Shown: positions 31,532-38,493 of the stretch, in pieces
Position numbering within the stretch: position 1 is the stretch's first letter
Layout: every line of letters starts with the position of its first letter
Source: Streptomyces sp. ISL-36
Lineage (GTDB): Bacteria; Actinomycetota; Actinomycetes; Streptomycetales; Streptomycetaceae
Assembly (NCBI RefSeq): GCF_018614205.1
Contig: NZ_JAGGOS010000210.1
Span: 1-38,493, forward strand
Direction: 5' to 3'
DNA: 38,493 nt
The notes under the pieces: generated by a model
What the model saw: the letters and a program-made list of their open reading frames with translations, nothing else
Database searches by the model: none
What the model was told of the DNA's origin: nothing
Position numbers and translations under genes: made by a program

Positions 31532-32593
31532 ATGGCGGAGCGGGAGATGGGCGAGGAGCACCTGGAGGGGTACACCGAAATCCTCACAGGTGCCTGCGCG
31601 ACAGGAAGAAGACTGACGCGCGACGAGATCGACGCGCTGAGGCGCCGGGGTGAGCGGGCCGCCGAGGACGGTATCGGCCTGCGCGCCTTGGTCCGGGCGC
31701 ACCTTTCCGCCGCCCAGGACCTGCAGCCGGAGCTGTCGCGCTCCGCCGCCGGCCATCTGCTCGCCACCGTCGCGCAGGCGGTCGACGCCTTCGCCGAGGG
31801 GCATGAGCGCGCCCAGCGCCTGGCGGTACGTCAGGAGGAGGCCGCCAGGCGGGAGTTCATCGACGACCTGCTCTACGGACGCAGCGATCTTGGCCGCCTC
31901 GCCGAGCGGGCCGAACGCTTCGGGCTGCTGCTCTCCCATGCCCACGCGGTGGCCGTGGCGCAGGGCCGGCAGCCGTACGGCGACGGATCCGCGGTCACGC
32001 GCGGTATCGAGTCGTCCCTCGTGACGCGTTTCGGGCACCGGCGCATCCTGCTCACCACCAAGGACGGCCGGCTGATCTGCGTGGCACCGGCGGACGAGCC
32101 GGACGTGCTGGCCTTCTTCGCGAAGCAGGCGTACGCGGCGACGGACGGCGGCCAGGTCGCCATCGGCCGGTCCCACACCGGCCCCGGCGGAGTCGTCCAC
32201 TCCTATGAGGAGGCCCTCAACGCCCTGGACCTCGCCATGCGCATGGACCTGAACGACCCGGTCCTGCACGCCGCCGATCTCCTCGTCTACCCCGTCCTCA
32301 CCCGCGACCGTCAGGCCATGGCCGACCTGGTGGTCAGCGTCCTCGGCCCCCTGCGGCAGGCACGCGGCGGTGCCCAGCCGCTCATCGACACCCTCACCGC
32401 GTACTTCGACACCGGATGCGTCGCCGCTGAAGCGGCCCGGAGGCTGCGCCTGAGCGTTCGGGCGACGACCTACCGGCTCGACCGAATCCACCGCCTGACC
32501 GGCTCCGATCCCAGCGACCCCGTGCACCGCTACACGCTGCAGACGGCCGTGATCGGTGCCCGTCTGCTGGGCTGGCCCGACCAGGAGCTCTGA
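31532..32593 (+). CDS. PucR/CdaR-type transcriptional regulator
   Basis: The 353-residue protein starts at ATG 31532, preceded by GGGGGAAAG. It has a helical N-terminal region (about 1-105), a central GGDEF-like region typical of CdaR (about 110-240, with VAIGRSHTGPGGVVHSYEEALNALDLA in overall form), and a C-terminal PucR-type helix-turn-helix (TLTAYFDTGCVAAEAARRLRLSVRATTYRLDRIHRLTGSD in overall form, about 288-327). Such regulators usually control catabolic or secondary-metabolic genes. The target is not clear; the cation-transport genes 167 bp downstream are on the same strand and could be one. Confidence 0.88.
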   Translation: MAEREMGEEHLEGYTEILTGACATGRRLTRDEIDALRRRGERAAEDGIGLRALVRAHLSAAQDLQPELSRSAAGHLLATVAQAVDAFAEGHERAQRLAVRQEEAARREFIDDLLYGRSDLGRLAERAERFGLLLSHAHAVAVAQGRQPYGDGSAVTRGIESSLVTRFGHRRILLTTKDGRLICVAPADEPDVLAFFAKQAYAATDGGQVAIGRSHTGPGGVVHSYEEALNALDLAMRMDLNDPVLHAADLLVYPVLTRDRQAMADLVVSVLGPLRQARGGAQPLIDTLTAYFDTGCVAAEAARRLRLSVRATTYRLDRIHRLTGSDPSDPVHRYTLQTAVIGARLLGWPDQEL

Positions 32594-32760
32594 CGAGGCG
32601 AGAACGTCGCCGACATCTCATCGGTTTCCGAGCCGGGTCCTCGGCTTCCGAGCCGTGCCCCGGAGCCGTGTCCCCTCGCCTTCTCGGGCAGGTGGGAGAG
32701 GAATACCTCGGGTGCCTCGCCGAGCATGCCGTGCCCTCGGTGCCGCCCGATGATGGGTGG

Positions 32761-33240
32761 ATGGATGTCGCGGAGGTACTCCTGCCGGGCGTGGGCCTGC
32801 GCTACGAGTTCACCAACCACCGGGGCGAGCGGATCGGCGTCGTGACCCGGCGGTCGGGTGATGTCGAACTGGTCGTCTACGAGAGGGACGACCCCGACGA
32901 GGGGCGTACCGTGCTCGAACTCAACGGCGAAGAGGCCGACACGGTCGCGGAGATCCTCGGGGCGCCGCGGATCGCCGAGCGCTTCGCCGACCTGACCAAA
33001 GAAGCCCCCGGGCTTCGTTCAGGGCAGGTCGAGGTCCGTGCCGGCAGCCCCTTCGACGGCCGCCCCCTGGGCGACACCAGGGCACGGACCCTGACCGGGG
33101 CATCGATCGTGGCGATCGTCCGGGGAGAGGAAGTGATCGCCTCGCCCACCCCGCAGGACGACCTCCACGGCGGGGACGTCCTCGTGGTCATCGGTACCCA
33201 CGAGGGCATCGCGGGCGTGGAACAGATCATCCAGGGCTGA
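32761..33240 (+). CDS. KhtT-like regulatory subunit of K+/H+ antiporter (RCK_C)
   Basis: KhtT is a cytoplasmic subunit that gates the KhtU antiporter. The 159-residue product has an N-terminal part (VLLPGVGLRYEFTNHRGERIGVV and onward) and a C-terminal RCK_C/TrkA_C domain (about 90-159: VEVRAGSPFDGRPLGDTRAR, ASIVAIVRGEEVIASPTPQDDLHGGDVLVVIGT). In other bacteria this domain can bind c-di-AMP. ATG 32761 is chosen because the family starts MDVxExxLPG; the frame runs further up without similarity. The next gene starts 2 bases after the stop, so the two form an operon. Confidence 0.85.
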   Translation: MDVAEVLLPGVGLRYEFTNHRGERIGVVTRRSGDVELVVYERDDPDEGRTVLELNGEEADTVAEILGAPRIAERFADLTKEAPGLRSGQVEVRAGSPFDGRPLGDTRARTLTGASIVAIVRGEEVIASPTPQDDLHGGDVLVVIGTHEGIAGVEQIIQG

Positions 33241-33242
33241 GC

Positions 33243-34424
33243 GTGCACACACCGGTCGCGCTCCTGCTGGAGCTGGGCGTCATCCTCGCCGCCCTGAGTG
33301 TCCTGGGCACGCTGGCGCGGCGCTTCACCCTCTCACCCATTCCGCTCTACCTGCTCGCCGGCCTCGCGATCGGTGAAGGGGGCATCGCCCCGGTGCCCGC
33401 CGCGGGCGGGTTCGTCGAGACCGGTGCCACCATCGGGGTGGTCCTGCTCCTGCTGGCGCTGGGCCTGGAGTTCTCCCTGCCGGAGTTCGCCGTCGGCATG
33501 CGGCGGCACGTACCGTCCGCCCTGGCGGATGTGGCAATGAACGCCACACCGGGGGCGGTGGCCGGCTGGCTGCTCGGGCTGGACGGCATCGGGATCCTCG
33601 CTCTGGCGGGCGCCACCTACATCTCCTCCTCCGGCATCATCGCCCGGCTCCTGGCCGACCTGCGCCGCCTCGGCAACCGGGAGACCCCGGCAGTCCTGTC
33701 CGTCCTGGTCATGGAGGACTGCGCCATGGCCCTCTACCTGCCGGTGCTCGCCGTACTGGCCTCCGGCGGCCAGTGGTGGCAGGCGGTCCTGGGCGTGCTC
33801 GCCGCGGTCGGCGCCGTTCTGGCCGCCTTCACCGTCTCGTACCGGTGGGGGCACCATGTGGGCAGACTCGTCTCCCATCCGGACGCCGAGCAGCTCATGC
33901 TGAGGGTGCTCGGCCTGACACTGATCGTCGCGGCTCTGGCCGAACTCGTCCACGCCTCCGCCGCCGTCGGCGCGTTCCTCGTCGGCCTCACCCTCACGGG
34001 AGAGACCGCCACGCGCACCCGTGACGTCCTCAGCCCGCTGCGCGATCTGTTCGCCGCCGTGTTCTTCCTGGCCATCGGTCTGTCCATCGACCCGGGCGAC
34101 CTCCTGCCGGCCCTGCCCACGGCTCTCGCCCTGGCCGCGGTCACCATCGTGACGAAGGTGGTGACCGGTCGCTTCGCCGCCTCGCGGGACGGTGTGGGGC
34201 GCCGCGGGCAGCTGCGTGCCGGAACCGCGCTGATCGCCCGCGGCGAGTTCTCCCTCGTCATCGTCGGCCTCGTCGGCACCATGCACGACTCCCTCGGCCC
34301 GCTGGTCACCGCCTACGTCTTCATCCTCGCCATCGCGGGCCCCGTCCTGACGCGCCTGGCCGGCGCCGTACCCCTGGGCAGGAGGCAGCCACCCGTAGCC
34401 GACGCGCAGGACGGCGCGGCGTGA
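33243..34424 (+). CDS. KhtU-like cation:proton antiporter (CPA2)
   Basis: The 393-residue membrane protein exchanges K+ (or another monovalent cation) for protons. It has about 12 hydrophobic segments from residue 5 to 380. CPA2/KefB-type landmarks include LYLLAGLAIGEGG, LLLALGLEFSLPEFA, ISSSGIIARLLADL, the conserved acidic VMEDCAMALYLPVLAV and RAGTALIARGEFSLVIVGL. The start is GTG 33243, two bases after khtT. There is no C-terminal RCK domain; that role is taken by the separate KhtT-like protein upstream. Confidence 0.92.
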   Translation: MHTPVALLLELGVILAALSVLGTLARRFTLSPIPLYLLAGLAIGEGGIAPVPAAGGFVETGATIGVVLLLLALGLEFSLPEFAVGMRRHVPSALADVAMNATPGAVAGWLLGLDGIGILALAGATYISSSGIIARLLADLRRLGNRETPAVLSVLVMEDCAMALYLPVLAVLASGGQWWQAVLGVLAAVGAVLAAFTVSYRWGHHVGRLVSHPDAEQLMLRVLGLTLIVAALAELVHASAAVGAFLVGLTLTGETATRTRDVLSPLRDLFAAVFFLAIGLSIDPGDLLPALPTALALAAVTIVTKVVTGRFAASRDGVGRRGQLRAGTALIARGEFSLVIVGLVGTMHDSLGPLVTAYVFILAIAGPVLTRLAGAVPLGRRQPPVADAQDGAA

Positions 34425-34672
34425 CCTCGGGAGCGGCTCGACGTCCTGGCCCTGGCGGAGCCCCGCGGAGCATGTCGCGTCCCACGTGGCCGAGTTCCCT
34501 CGCACGAGAAGCGGCATGAAGAAGGCGTGAACACTGCCGGAATCCGGCAATGAACGGCTGTGCTGTTCCGTGGAACCATCCCGAGCGGAGGCTCGTCCTG
34601 CGCTGTTCTGCCGGCGATCAGGGTCCTCGTCTCGGGTCGACTGCCGTCCGGCCTGTGCGGACAAGGGGGGAG

Positions 34673-36628
34673 ATGGGCGTGCTGCCGCACCACCACGCAC
34701 ACGGGGAGCCGGCCGGGCACATGGTGGTCTGCGGCGACGACGGTCTCGCGCACCGGCTGGCCGCCGAACTCCGAGACGTCTACCGTCAGCGGGTCGTCCT
34801 CGTCGTACCGGGCGAGCCGGACGAGGGCCTCGCAGGAATCGACGCGCCCAGGGTGTCACGCACCGCCGTACTGATGAACAGGTTCGGGACGGTCACGGCG
34901 CGATCGGGCGCCCGGCCGCCCGAGGGGACGAGCGGCGGCATGCCCCTTCCCGTACAGCGAATCCTGTCGTCGTCGCCCAGCGAGCAGGCCTTCCTGCGCG
35001 CCGGAGTGGACCGGGCAGCGGCGCTGGCTCTGCTGTACGAGGACGACGAGACGAACCTGCGTGCCGCGCTCGCCGCGCGCCGACTGAGCCCGGAGCTGCG
35101 GCTCGTGGTCCGTATGTACAACCGCAAGCTCGGGCTGCACCTGGAGGAACTCCTCGACCAGGCCGCCCTGGTGGCCGCGCCGGGCATCGACCGCGCCGTC
35201 CTCGACGCCTCCACGACCGTCCTCTCCGACGCGGACACCGCTGCCCCCGCGCTCGCGGCCACCGCCGTCGCCGGTTCGAGCAAGGTCGTCCAGGCCGACG
35301 GGCTGCTCCTGCGCGCCGCCGAACGCACGCCGCCGGGCCGGGGCGAGGTGACGGACCCCGGGCTGTGCACCCTCGCCCTCCTGTCCTCCACCACGACGGA
35401 CCCGGCCGGCGCGGAGGGTTCGGACAGCAGTGGAGCACAAGGCCCCCAGCTCCTCCCCGACGATCTCACGGTGCGGAGCGCGGCCGGGCGCGGCAGCGTC
35501 GTCCTGGAGACCGTCCGGTACGCCGGCCCCGCCCTGCCCCCGAGGCGTCTCGCCCGTCGGTGCGCGCCCCTGCGGGAGCTGTTCTCCAGCCGCCTTCGCC
35601 GGGCGCTCGCCGGCATCGTCGCCTCGGTGCTCGCCCTGACCGCGGCCGCCACCCTCGCCACCGACGCCAACCCCCTCCACGCCGCCTACCTCACCCTGCT
35701 CGACCTGTTCTCCATCGGCGACCCAGCCGTCGGAGAACCCCTCTCCCGCCAAGTGCTCCAGCTGCTTTCGGGCCTCGTCGGCCTGGCCCTGCTGCCCCTC
35801 CTCGTCGCGGCCGCACTGGAAGCACTCGGCACCTTCCGGGGCGCAGGAGCCCTGCGCCGGCCGCCTCGCGGCCTGTCCGGCCACGTCGTCCTTCTCGGCC
35901 TGGGCAAGATCGGTACCCGCGTCCTGTCACGGCTACGTGAACTCGACATCCCGGTGGTCTGCGTCGAGGAGGACCCGGACGCCCGCGGCCTCCCCCTCGC
36001 CCGCAGCCTCGGCGTCCCCGTCGTCCTCGGTGACGTCACCGAGGAAGGCGTCCTGGAATCCGCCAAGGTCCACCGGGCGCACGCCTTCCTCGCCCTCACG
36101 AGCTCCGACACCACCAACCTGGAGGGCACGCTCTACGCCCGTACCGTCAAACCGGATCTGCGGGTCGCCCTGCGCCTGTACGACGACGACTTCGCCACCG
36201 CCGTCCACCGCACCCTGCGCGCGGCCCACCCCGACGCCCTCACCCGCAGCCGCAGCGTCTCGCACCTCGCGGCGCCCGCCTTCGCCGGAGCCATGATGGG
36301 CCGCCGGGTCCTCGGCGCCATCCCCGTCGAACGCAAGGTGCTGCTCTTCGCCGCGCTCCTCGTGGGCGACCATCCGCAGTTGGACGGCCGCACCGTCGCC
36401 GAAGCCTTCCGCCCCGGAGCCTGGCGCATCCTCGCCCTGGACACCGCCGCCCCCACGACCCGACGCCCGGACCTCGCCTCCGCACACCAGGACGGCGAAC
36501 CACACCAACTCCTGTGGGACCTCCACCCTGGCTACGTCCTCAGGCCGCAGGATCGCGTCGTCCTGGCCGCCACCCGCCGAGGCCTCGCCGAGCTCCTCGG
36601 CTCCTCTCCGCGGCGACCGGCCTCATGA
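34673..36628 (+). CDS. Double-RCK (TrkA-N) channel-like membrane protein
   Basis: The 651-residue product starts at ATG 34673, preceded by AAGGGGGGAG. It has an N-terminal RCK/Rossmann domain (MVVCGDDGLAHRLAAELRD), two membrane helices (about 305-325 and 355-375), and a second RCK domain (HVVLLGLGKIGTRVLSRLRE; VVLGDVTEEGVLESAKV). The layout resembles CASTOR/POLLUX-type and prokaryotic RCK channels. Between the helices the segment AAYLTLLDLFSIGDPAVGEP stands where TVGYGD is expected, so K+ selectivity is doubtful. It lies 248 bp after the KhtTU-like pair and probably belongs to the same ion-homeostasis group. GKIGTR suits NAD(H) binding. Confidence 0.82.
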   Translation: MGVLPHHHAHGEPAGHMVVCGDDGLAHRLAAELRDVYRQRVVLVVPGEPDEGLAGIDAPRVSRTAVLMNRFGTVTARSGARPPEGTSGGMPLPVQRILSSSPSEQAFLRAGVDRAAALALLYEDDETNLRAALAARRLSPELRLVVRMYNRKLGLHLEELLDQAALVAAPGIDRAVLDASTTVLSDADTAAPALAATAVAGSSKVVQADGLLLRAAERTPPGRGEVTDPGLCTLALLSSTTTDPAGAEGSDSSGAQGPQLLPDDLTVRSAAGRGSVVLETVRYAGPALPPRRLARRCAPLRELFSSRLRRALAGIVASVLALTAAATLATDANPLHAAYLTLLDLFSIGDPAVGEPLSRQVLQLLSGLVGLALLPLLVAAALEALGTFRGAGALRRPPRGLSGHVVLLGLGKIGTRVLSRLRELDIPVVCVEEDPDARGLPLARSLGVPVVLGDVTEEGVLESAKVHRAHAFLALTSSDTTNLEGTLYARTVKPDLRVALRLYDDDFATAVHRTLRAAHPDALTRSRSVSHLAAPAFAGAMMGRRVLGAIPVERKVLLFAALLVGDHPQLDGRTVAEAFRPGAWRILALDTAAPTTRRPDLASAHQDGEPHQLLWDLHPGYVLRPQDRVVLAATRRGLAELLGSSPRRPAS

Positions 36629-36655
36629 GACGCGACTCACGGCCCGCCGACCGCA

Positions 36656-37324
36656 TCAGGCACGCGTGCACACATGCGTGCTCGTACTGCCCGAGGGCTC
36701 GATGTGGCGGATGGTGAGGACGTTGTCGGCGTAAGCGACCGCGAGGCGTTGTCCGTCCCCGGTGCTCCTCGTGCCCGGCGGCTGCCACGGAAGGGAGAGC
36801 GTGAAGCCGTCGCTCACGAGCTCCGGGACGCTGTGGGCCTGGGTGCCCGATTCGCGGGTCAGGGCGTCCGGCCCTTGATAGACCTCGATCGCCAGGATGC
36901 CGCCCCCGTGCAGCCGGTAACCTCCCTGCCACGTCCCGCCCTCCGTGCCCCAGTCGATGGACCAGGAGGACAGGTCGACCGTGCCCTTGCCGCGGGCCAC
37001 GTCGCCGCCCGGTGTGGTCGACTCGATGGTCCAGGCGCCCCGCACGAACGCCTCGAACGAGCGGTCCAGCACGCCTCGTTTCGTCGGGGTGGCCGAGGGC
37101 GGGGAGGAGGGCGGCGCCGGTGACGAAGGAGGGTCGGACGGAGTCGCCGGGGAGGCGGTGGCCGTGCCCGTGCGGGGGGCTGCGGAAGGGCCCGAAGTGG
37201 CAGCCGGCTTCTCCTTGCCGGTGCATGCCGCCATCAGTGATGCTCCGACGCCGATCGCCAGATAGCGCAGCGCGTTACGGCGGCCGATGAGTTTCGCCGC
37301 CGTACGGATGTCACGAACTGCCAT
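36656..37324 (-). CDS. Tat-type lipoprotein of unknown function
   Basis: The 222-residue protein starts at ATG 37324, preceded by AGGGGGAACCA. Residues 14-34 (GRRNALRYLAIGVGASLMAAC) combine a twin-arginine-like motif and a lipobox (MAAC), so a Tat-exported lipoprotein is likely. A ~50-residue Pro/Ser/Ala/Thr-rich linker (SDPPSSPAPPSSPPSATPTK) follows. The folded C-terminal ~140 residues (FEAFVRGAWTIESTTPGGDVARGKGTVDLSSWSIDWGTEGGTWQGGYRLHGG in overall form) look beta-rich and lipocalin-like. The function is unknown. It is convergent with the channel-like gene, 27 bp away. Confidence 0.78.
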   Translation of the reverse strand: MAVRDIRTAAKLIGRRNALRYLAIGVGASLMAACTGKEKPAATSGPSAAPRTGTATASPATPSDPPSSPAPPSSPPSATPTKRGVLDRSFEAFVRGAWTIESTTPGGDVARGKGTVDLSSWSIDWGTEGGTWQGGYRLHGGGILAIEVYQGPDALTRESGTQAHSVPELVSDGFTLSLPWQPPGTRSTGDGQRLAVAYADNVLTIRHIEPSGSTSTHVCTRA

Positions 37325-37635
37325 TGGTTCCCCCTGAAGCCGATGTGGATCAAGGAGAGTGTAGGGGGACGCGATCATCGCGCCCTGGGGGCTGGTCGGC
37401 GTGGAGCCATGCCCCGAGCGGCCGTTGGGAGCGGTCGGTGGCATCGATGTGGATGCGGTGGGCGAACAGGGGAGCGCCTGGTCAGCGGCCCGTCGCGCTC
37501 GTGGACGTCGAGCGTCGAGCGAGTGGGGCCGTCCGCCGCGGGTTTGCCCCTCGGATAAGCGGCAAGCCGAACTGGCGAGCGCTCTGCATGCAGTGACGAA
37601 CAGCCAGCCAGGAGTCACGATCCAGGAAGGCAGCC
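37325..37635. other. Divergent intergenic region
   Basis: These 311 bp separate the minus-strand lipoprotein from the plus-strand membrane protein and must contain both promoters. Apart from short GC-rich inverted repeats that I would not call significant I see nothing recognisable. Confidence 0.4.
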
Positions 37636-38271
37636 ATGTCGACCCTGACCACAGTTCTCACGATCGCGGCGGTGATCGCCGTGATCGCGGTGCTGCTGGC
37701 GGCCGGTGTCCTGCTCCGGGCCCGCAAGGGCACGGGCAGCGGCACGCGCTCGCTCAAGCGGCGCTTCGGCCCCGAGTACCACCGCACCCTCGAACGCCAC
37801 GGCGGCGATACCGAGGCCGCCCACCACGACCTGCGTGAGCGGGTCGAGCGGTACGGCCGCATCCGGCCGCTGCCGCTGGAGCGTGCCGTCCGAGAGCAGT
37901 ACGCCGCTCAGTGGACGACGCTTCAGGAGCGCTTCGTCGACGCCCCTCGGCAGGCCGTCGCCGACGCCGAGCAGCTCCTCGCGCGGATCGCGGCGACCCG
38001 GGGCTTCCCGGCCGGCGACCGGCGCGACGAGCAGCTGGCCGCTCTGTCGGTGCACCACCCGCGCGAAGTGGAGGGCCTGCGTACGGCACGCCGGGCCGCG
38101 CACTCCGCTTCCGCGTCCACCGACGAGCTGCGCGCGGCCCTGATCCACGCGCGTGCCCTGTTCGAGTCGATGACGACGGCCGGACCGGTGACCTCCGTCA
38201 AGGCCCCTTCGCACAAGGCGTCCCAGCAAGGCCTCCGGCACCTGCTCAGGCCGAAGGGAAGTGGCGTGTGA
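37636..38271 (+). CDS. Membrane-anchored protein of unknown function
   Basis: The 211-residue product starts at ATG 37636, with GGAAGG upstream. Residues about 6-28 (TVLTIAAVIAVIAVLLAAGVLLR) are a single membrane helix. The rest is a charged cytoplasmic region with predicted helices (FGPEYHRTLERHGGDTEAAHHDLRERVERYG in overall form; EQYAAQWTTLQERFVDAPRQAVADAEQLLARI). Proteins of this kind are common in Streptomyces with stress-linked neighbours, but none has a function I can name. Its TGA overlaps the next ATG (TGATG), so the two are coupled. Confidence 0.8.
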   Translation: MSTLTTVLTIAAVIAVIAVLLAAGVLLRARKGTGSGTRSLKRRFGPEYHRTLERHGGDTEAAHHDLRERVERYGRIRPLPLERAVREQYAAQWTTLQERFVDAPRQAVADAEQLLARIAATRGFPAGDRRDEQLAALSVHHPREVEGLRTARRAAHSASASTDELRAALIHARALFESMTTAGPVTSVKAPSHKASQQGLRHLLRPKGSGV

Positions 38272-38493
38272 TGGCGGGCGAGAACCGGGACCTGGGGGTA
38301 CGGGGCGGGAGTGGAGGCGATCCTCGGCGCGAGCCGGCGGCCCCCGCGTACCCGGACCCGACGGTCGGCGGTGGTGACGGACGGGCCCGCACCGAGGGTG
38401 GGGGAGACCGGTCCGGGGCCGCACCGGCCCCCGGTGTCGGCCACCCCGCACCGGCCCCCGGCGTCGGCCACCCCGCACCGCCCGCGCCCGCAC
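38271..38493 (+). CDS. Start of a protein rich in Gly and Pro (3' end outside window)
   Basis: The ATG at 38271 overlaps the stop of the preceding gene, and the frame stays open to the window end (74 codons). The visible part (MAGENRDLGVRGGSGGDPRREP...) is disordered and contains two exact 9-residue repeats APAPGVGHP, encoded by 27-bp units at 38421-38447 and 38448-38474 that differ at one base. No family can be assigned from this part. Confidence 0.6.
   Translation, partial: MAGENRDLGVRGGSGGDPRREPAAPAYPDPTVGGGDGRARTEGGGDRSGAAPAPGVGHPAPAPGVGHPAPPAPA

Noticed and set aside
34535..34549. TGCCGG-AAT-CCGGCA hairpin as a terminator after the antiporter
   Set aside because: Only 6 bp of stem, over 100 bp from the stop codon; too weak to call.

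Overview
The window is high-GC actinobacterial DNA that looks like a Streptomyces chromosome. The evidence is GC-biased third codon positions, frequent GTG and TTG starts, the telomere-maintenance pair tap-tpg found in linear Streptomyces replicons, an argG of the long ~480-residue type, a Streptomyces-style Fic-like toxin pair and typical secreted and lipoprotein genes. The tap-tpg pair suggests a chromosome arm or a linear plasmid.

Layout. 1-2379: tap (5' end outside the window) and tpg, the telomere replication genes. 2412-9861: a Tn7-like transposon whose boundaries can be read directly. It has 31-bp terminal inverted repeats (30/31 identical, TGT...ACA ends), a second inverted block 58-59 bp inside each end, and a 5-bp target duplication TCACC. 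It carries tnsA, tnsB/tniA, tnsC/tniB and tniQ/tnsD, overlapping in one operon, plus one SUKH (SMI1/KNR4) cargo gene. It sits 32 bp after the tpg stop codon, reminiscent of Tn7 sitting just after glmS. The element is decayed: tnsB has an in-frame amber codon, tnsC one frameshift, tniQ two opposite frameshifts that leave a TGA.

9867-15429: a small secreted protein gene (probably frameshifted), a strong hairpin terminator, a SAM methyltransferase, a SUKH protein, a secreted pectate lyase, a small lipoprotein, and a divergent TetR/DUF2867 pair sharing two identical-consensus operators. 15579-18960: argG, and a GlxA-type regulator followed by a cysteine hydrolase. 19068-25424: an unknown protein, a membrane-anchored Mrr-like nuclease, a YkvA protein, an AI-2E-family transporter, a secreted lipase and a coiled-coil/winged-helix protein. 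25590-28284: an antitoxin/Fic-like toxin pair with a degenerate Fic motif, and a secreted beta-propeller pseudogene (amber at codon 4 plus a frameshift). 28494-32593: polyphosphate kinase 2, a GAF-SpoIIE phosphatase, a small membrane protein and a PucR-type regulator. 32761-36628: a cation-homeostasis group (KhtT-like regulator, KhtU-like antiporter, double-RCK channel-like protein). 36656-38493: a lipoprotein, a membrane protein and the start of a further gene.

The main discovery candidates are the precisely bounded, decayed Tn7-like element next to tpg, its internal end-like site upstream of tnsA, and the family-B-polymerase-like motifs visible in Tap. I saw no tRNA, rRNA, CRISPR array or recognisable riboswitch.
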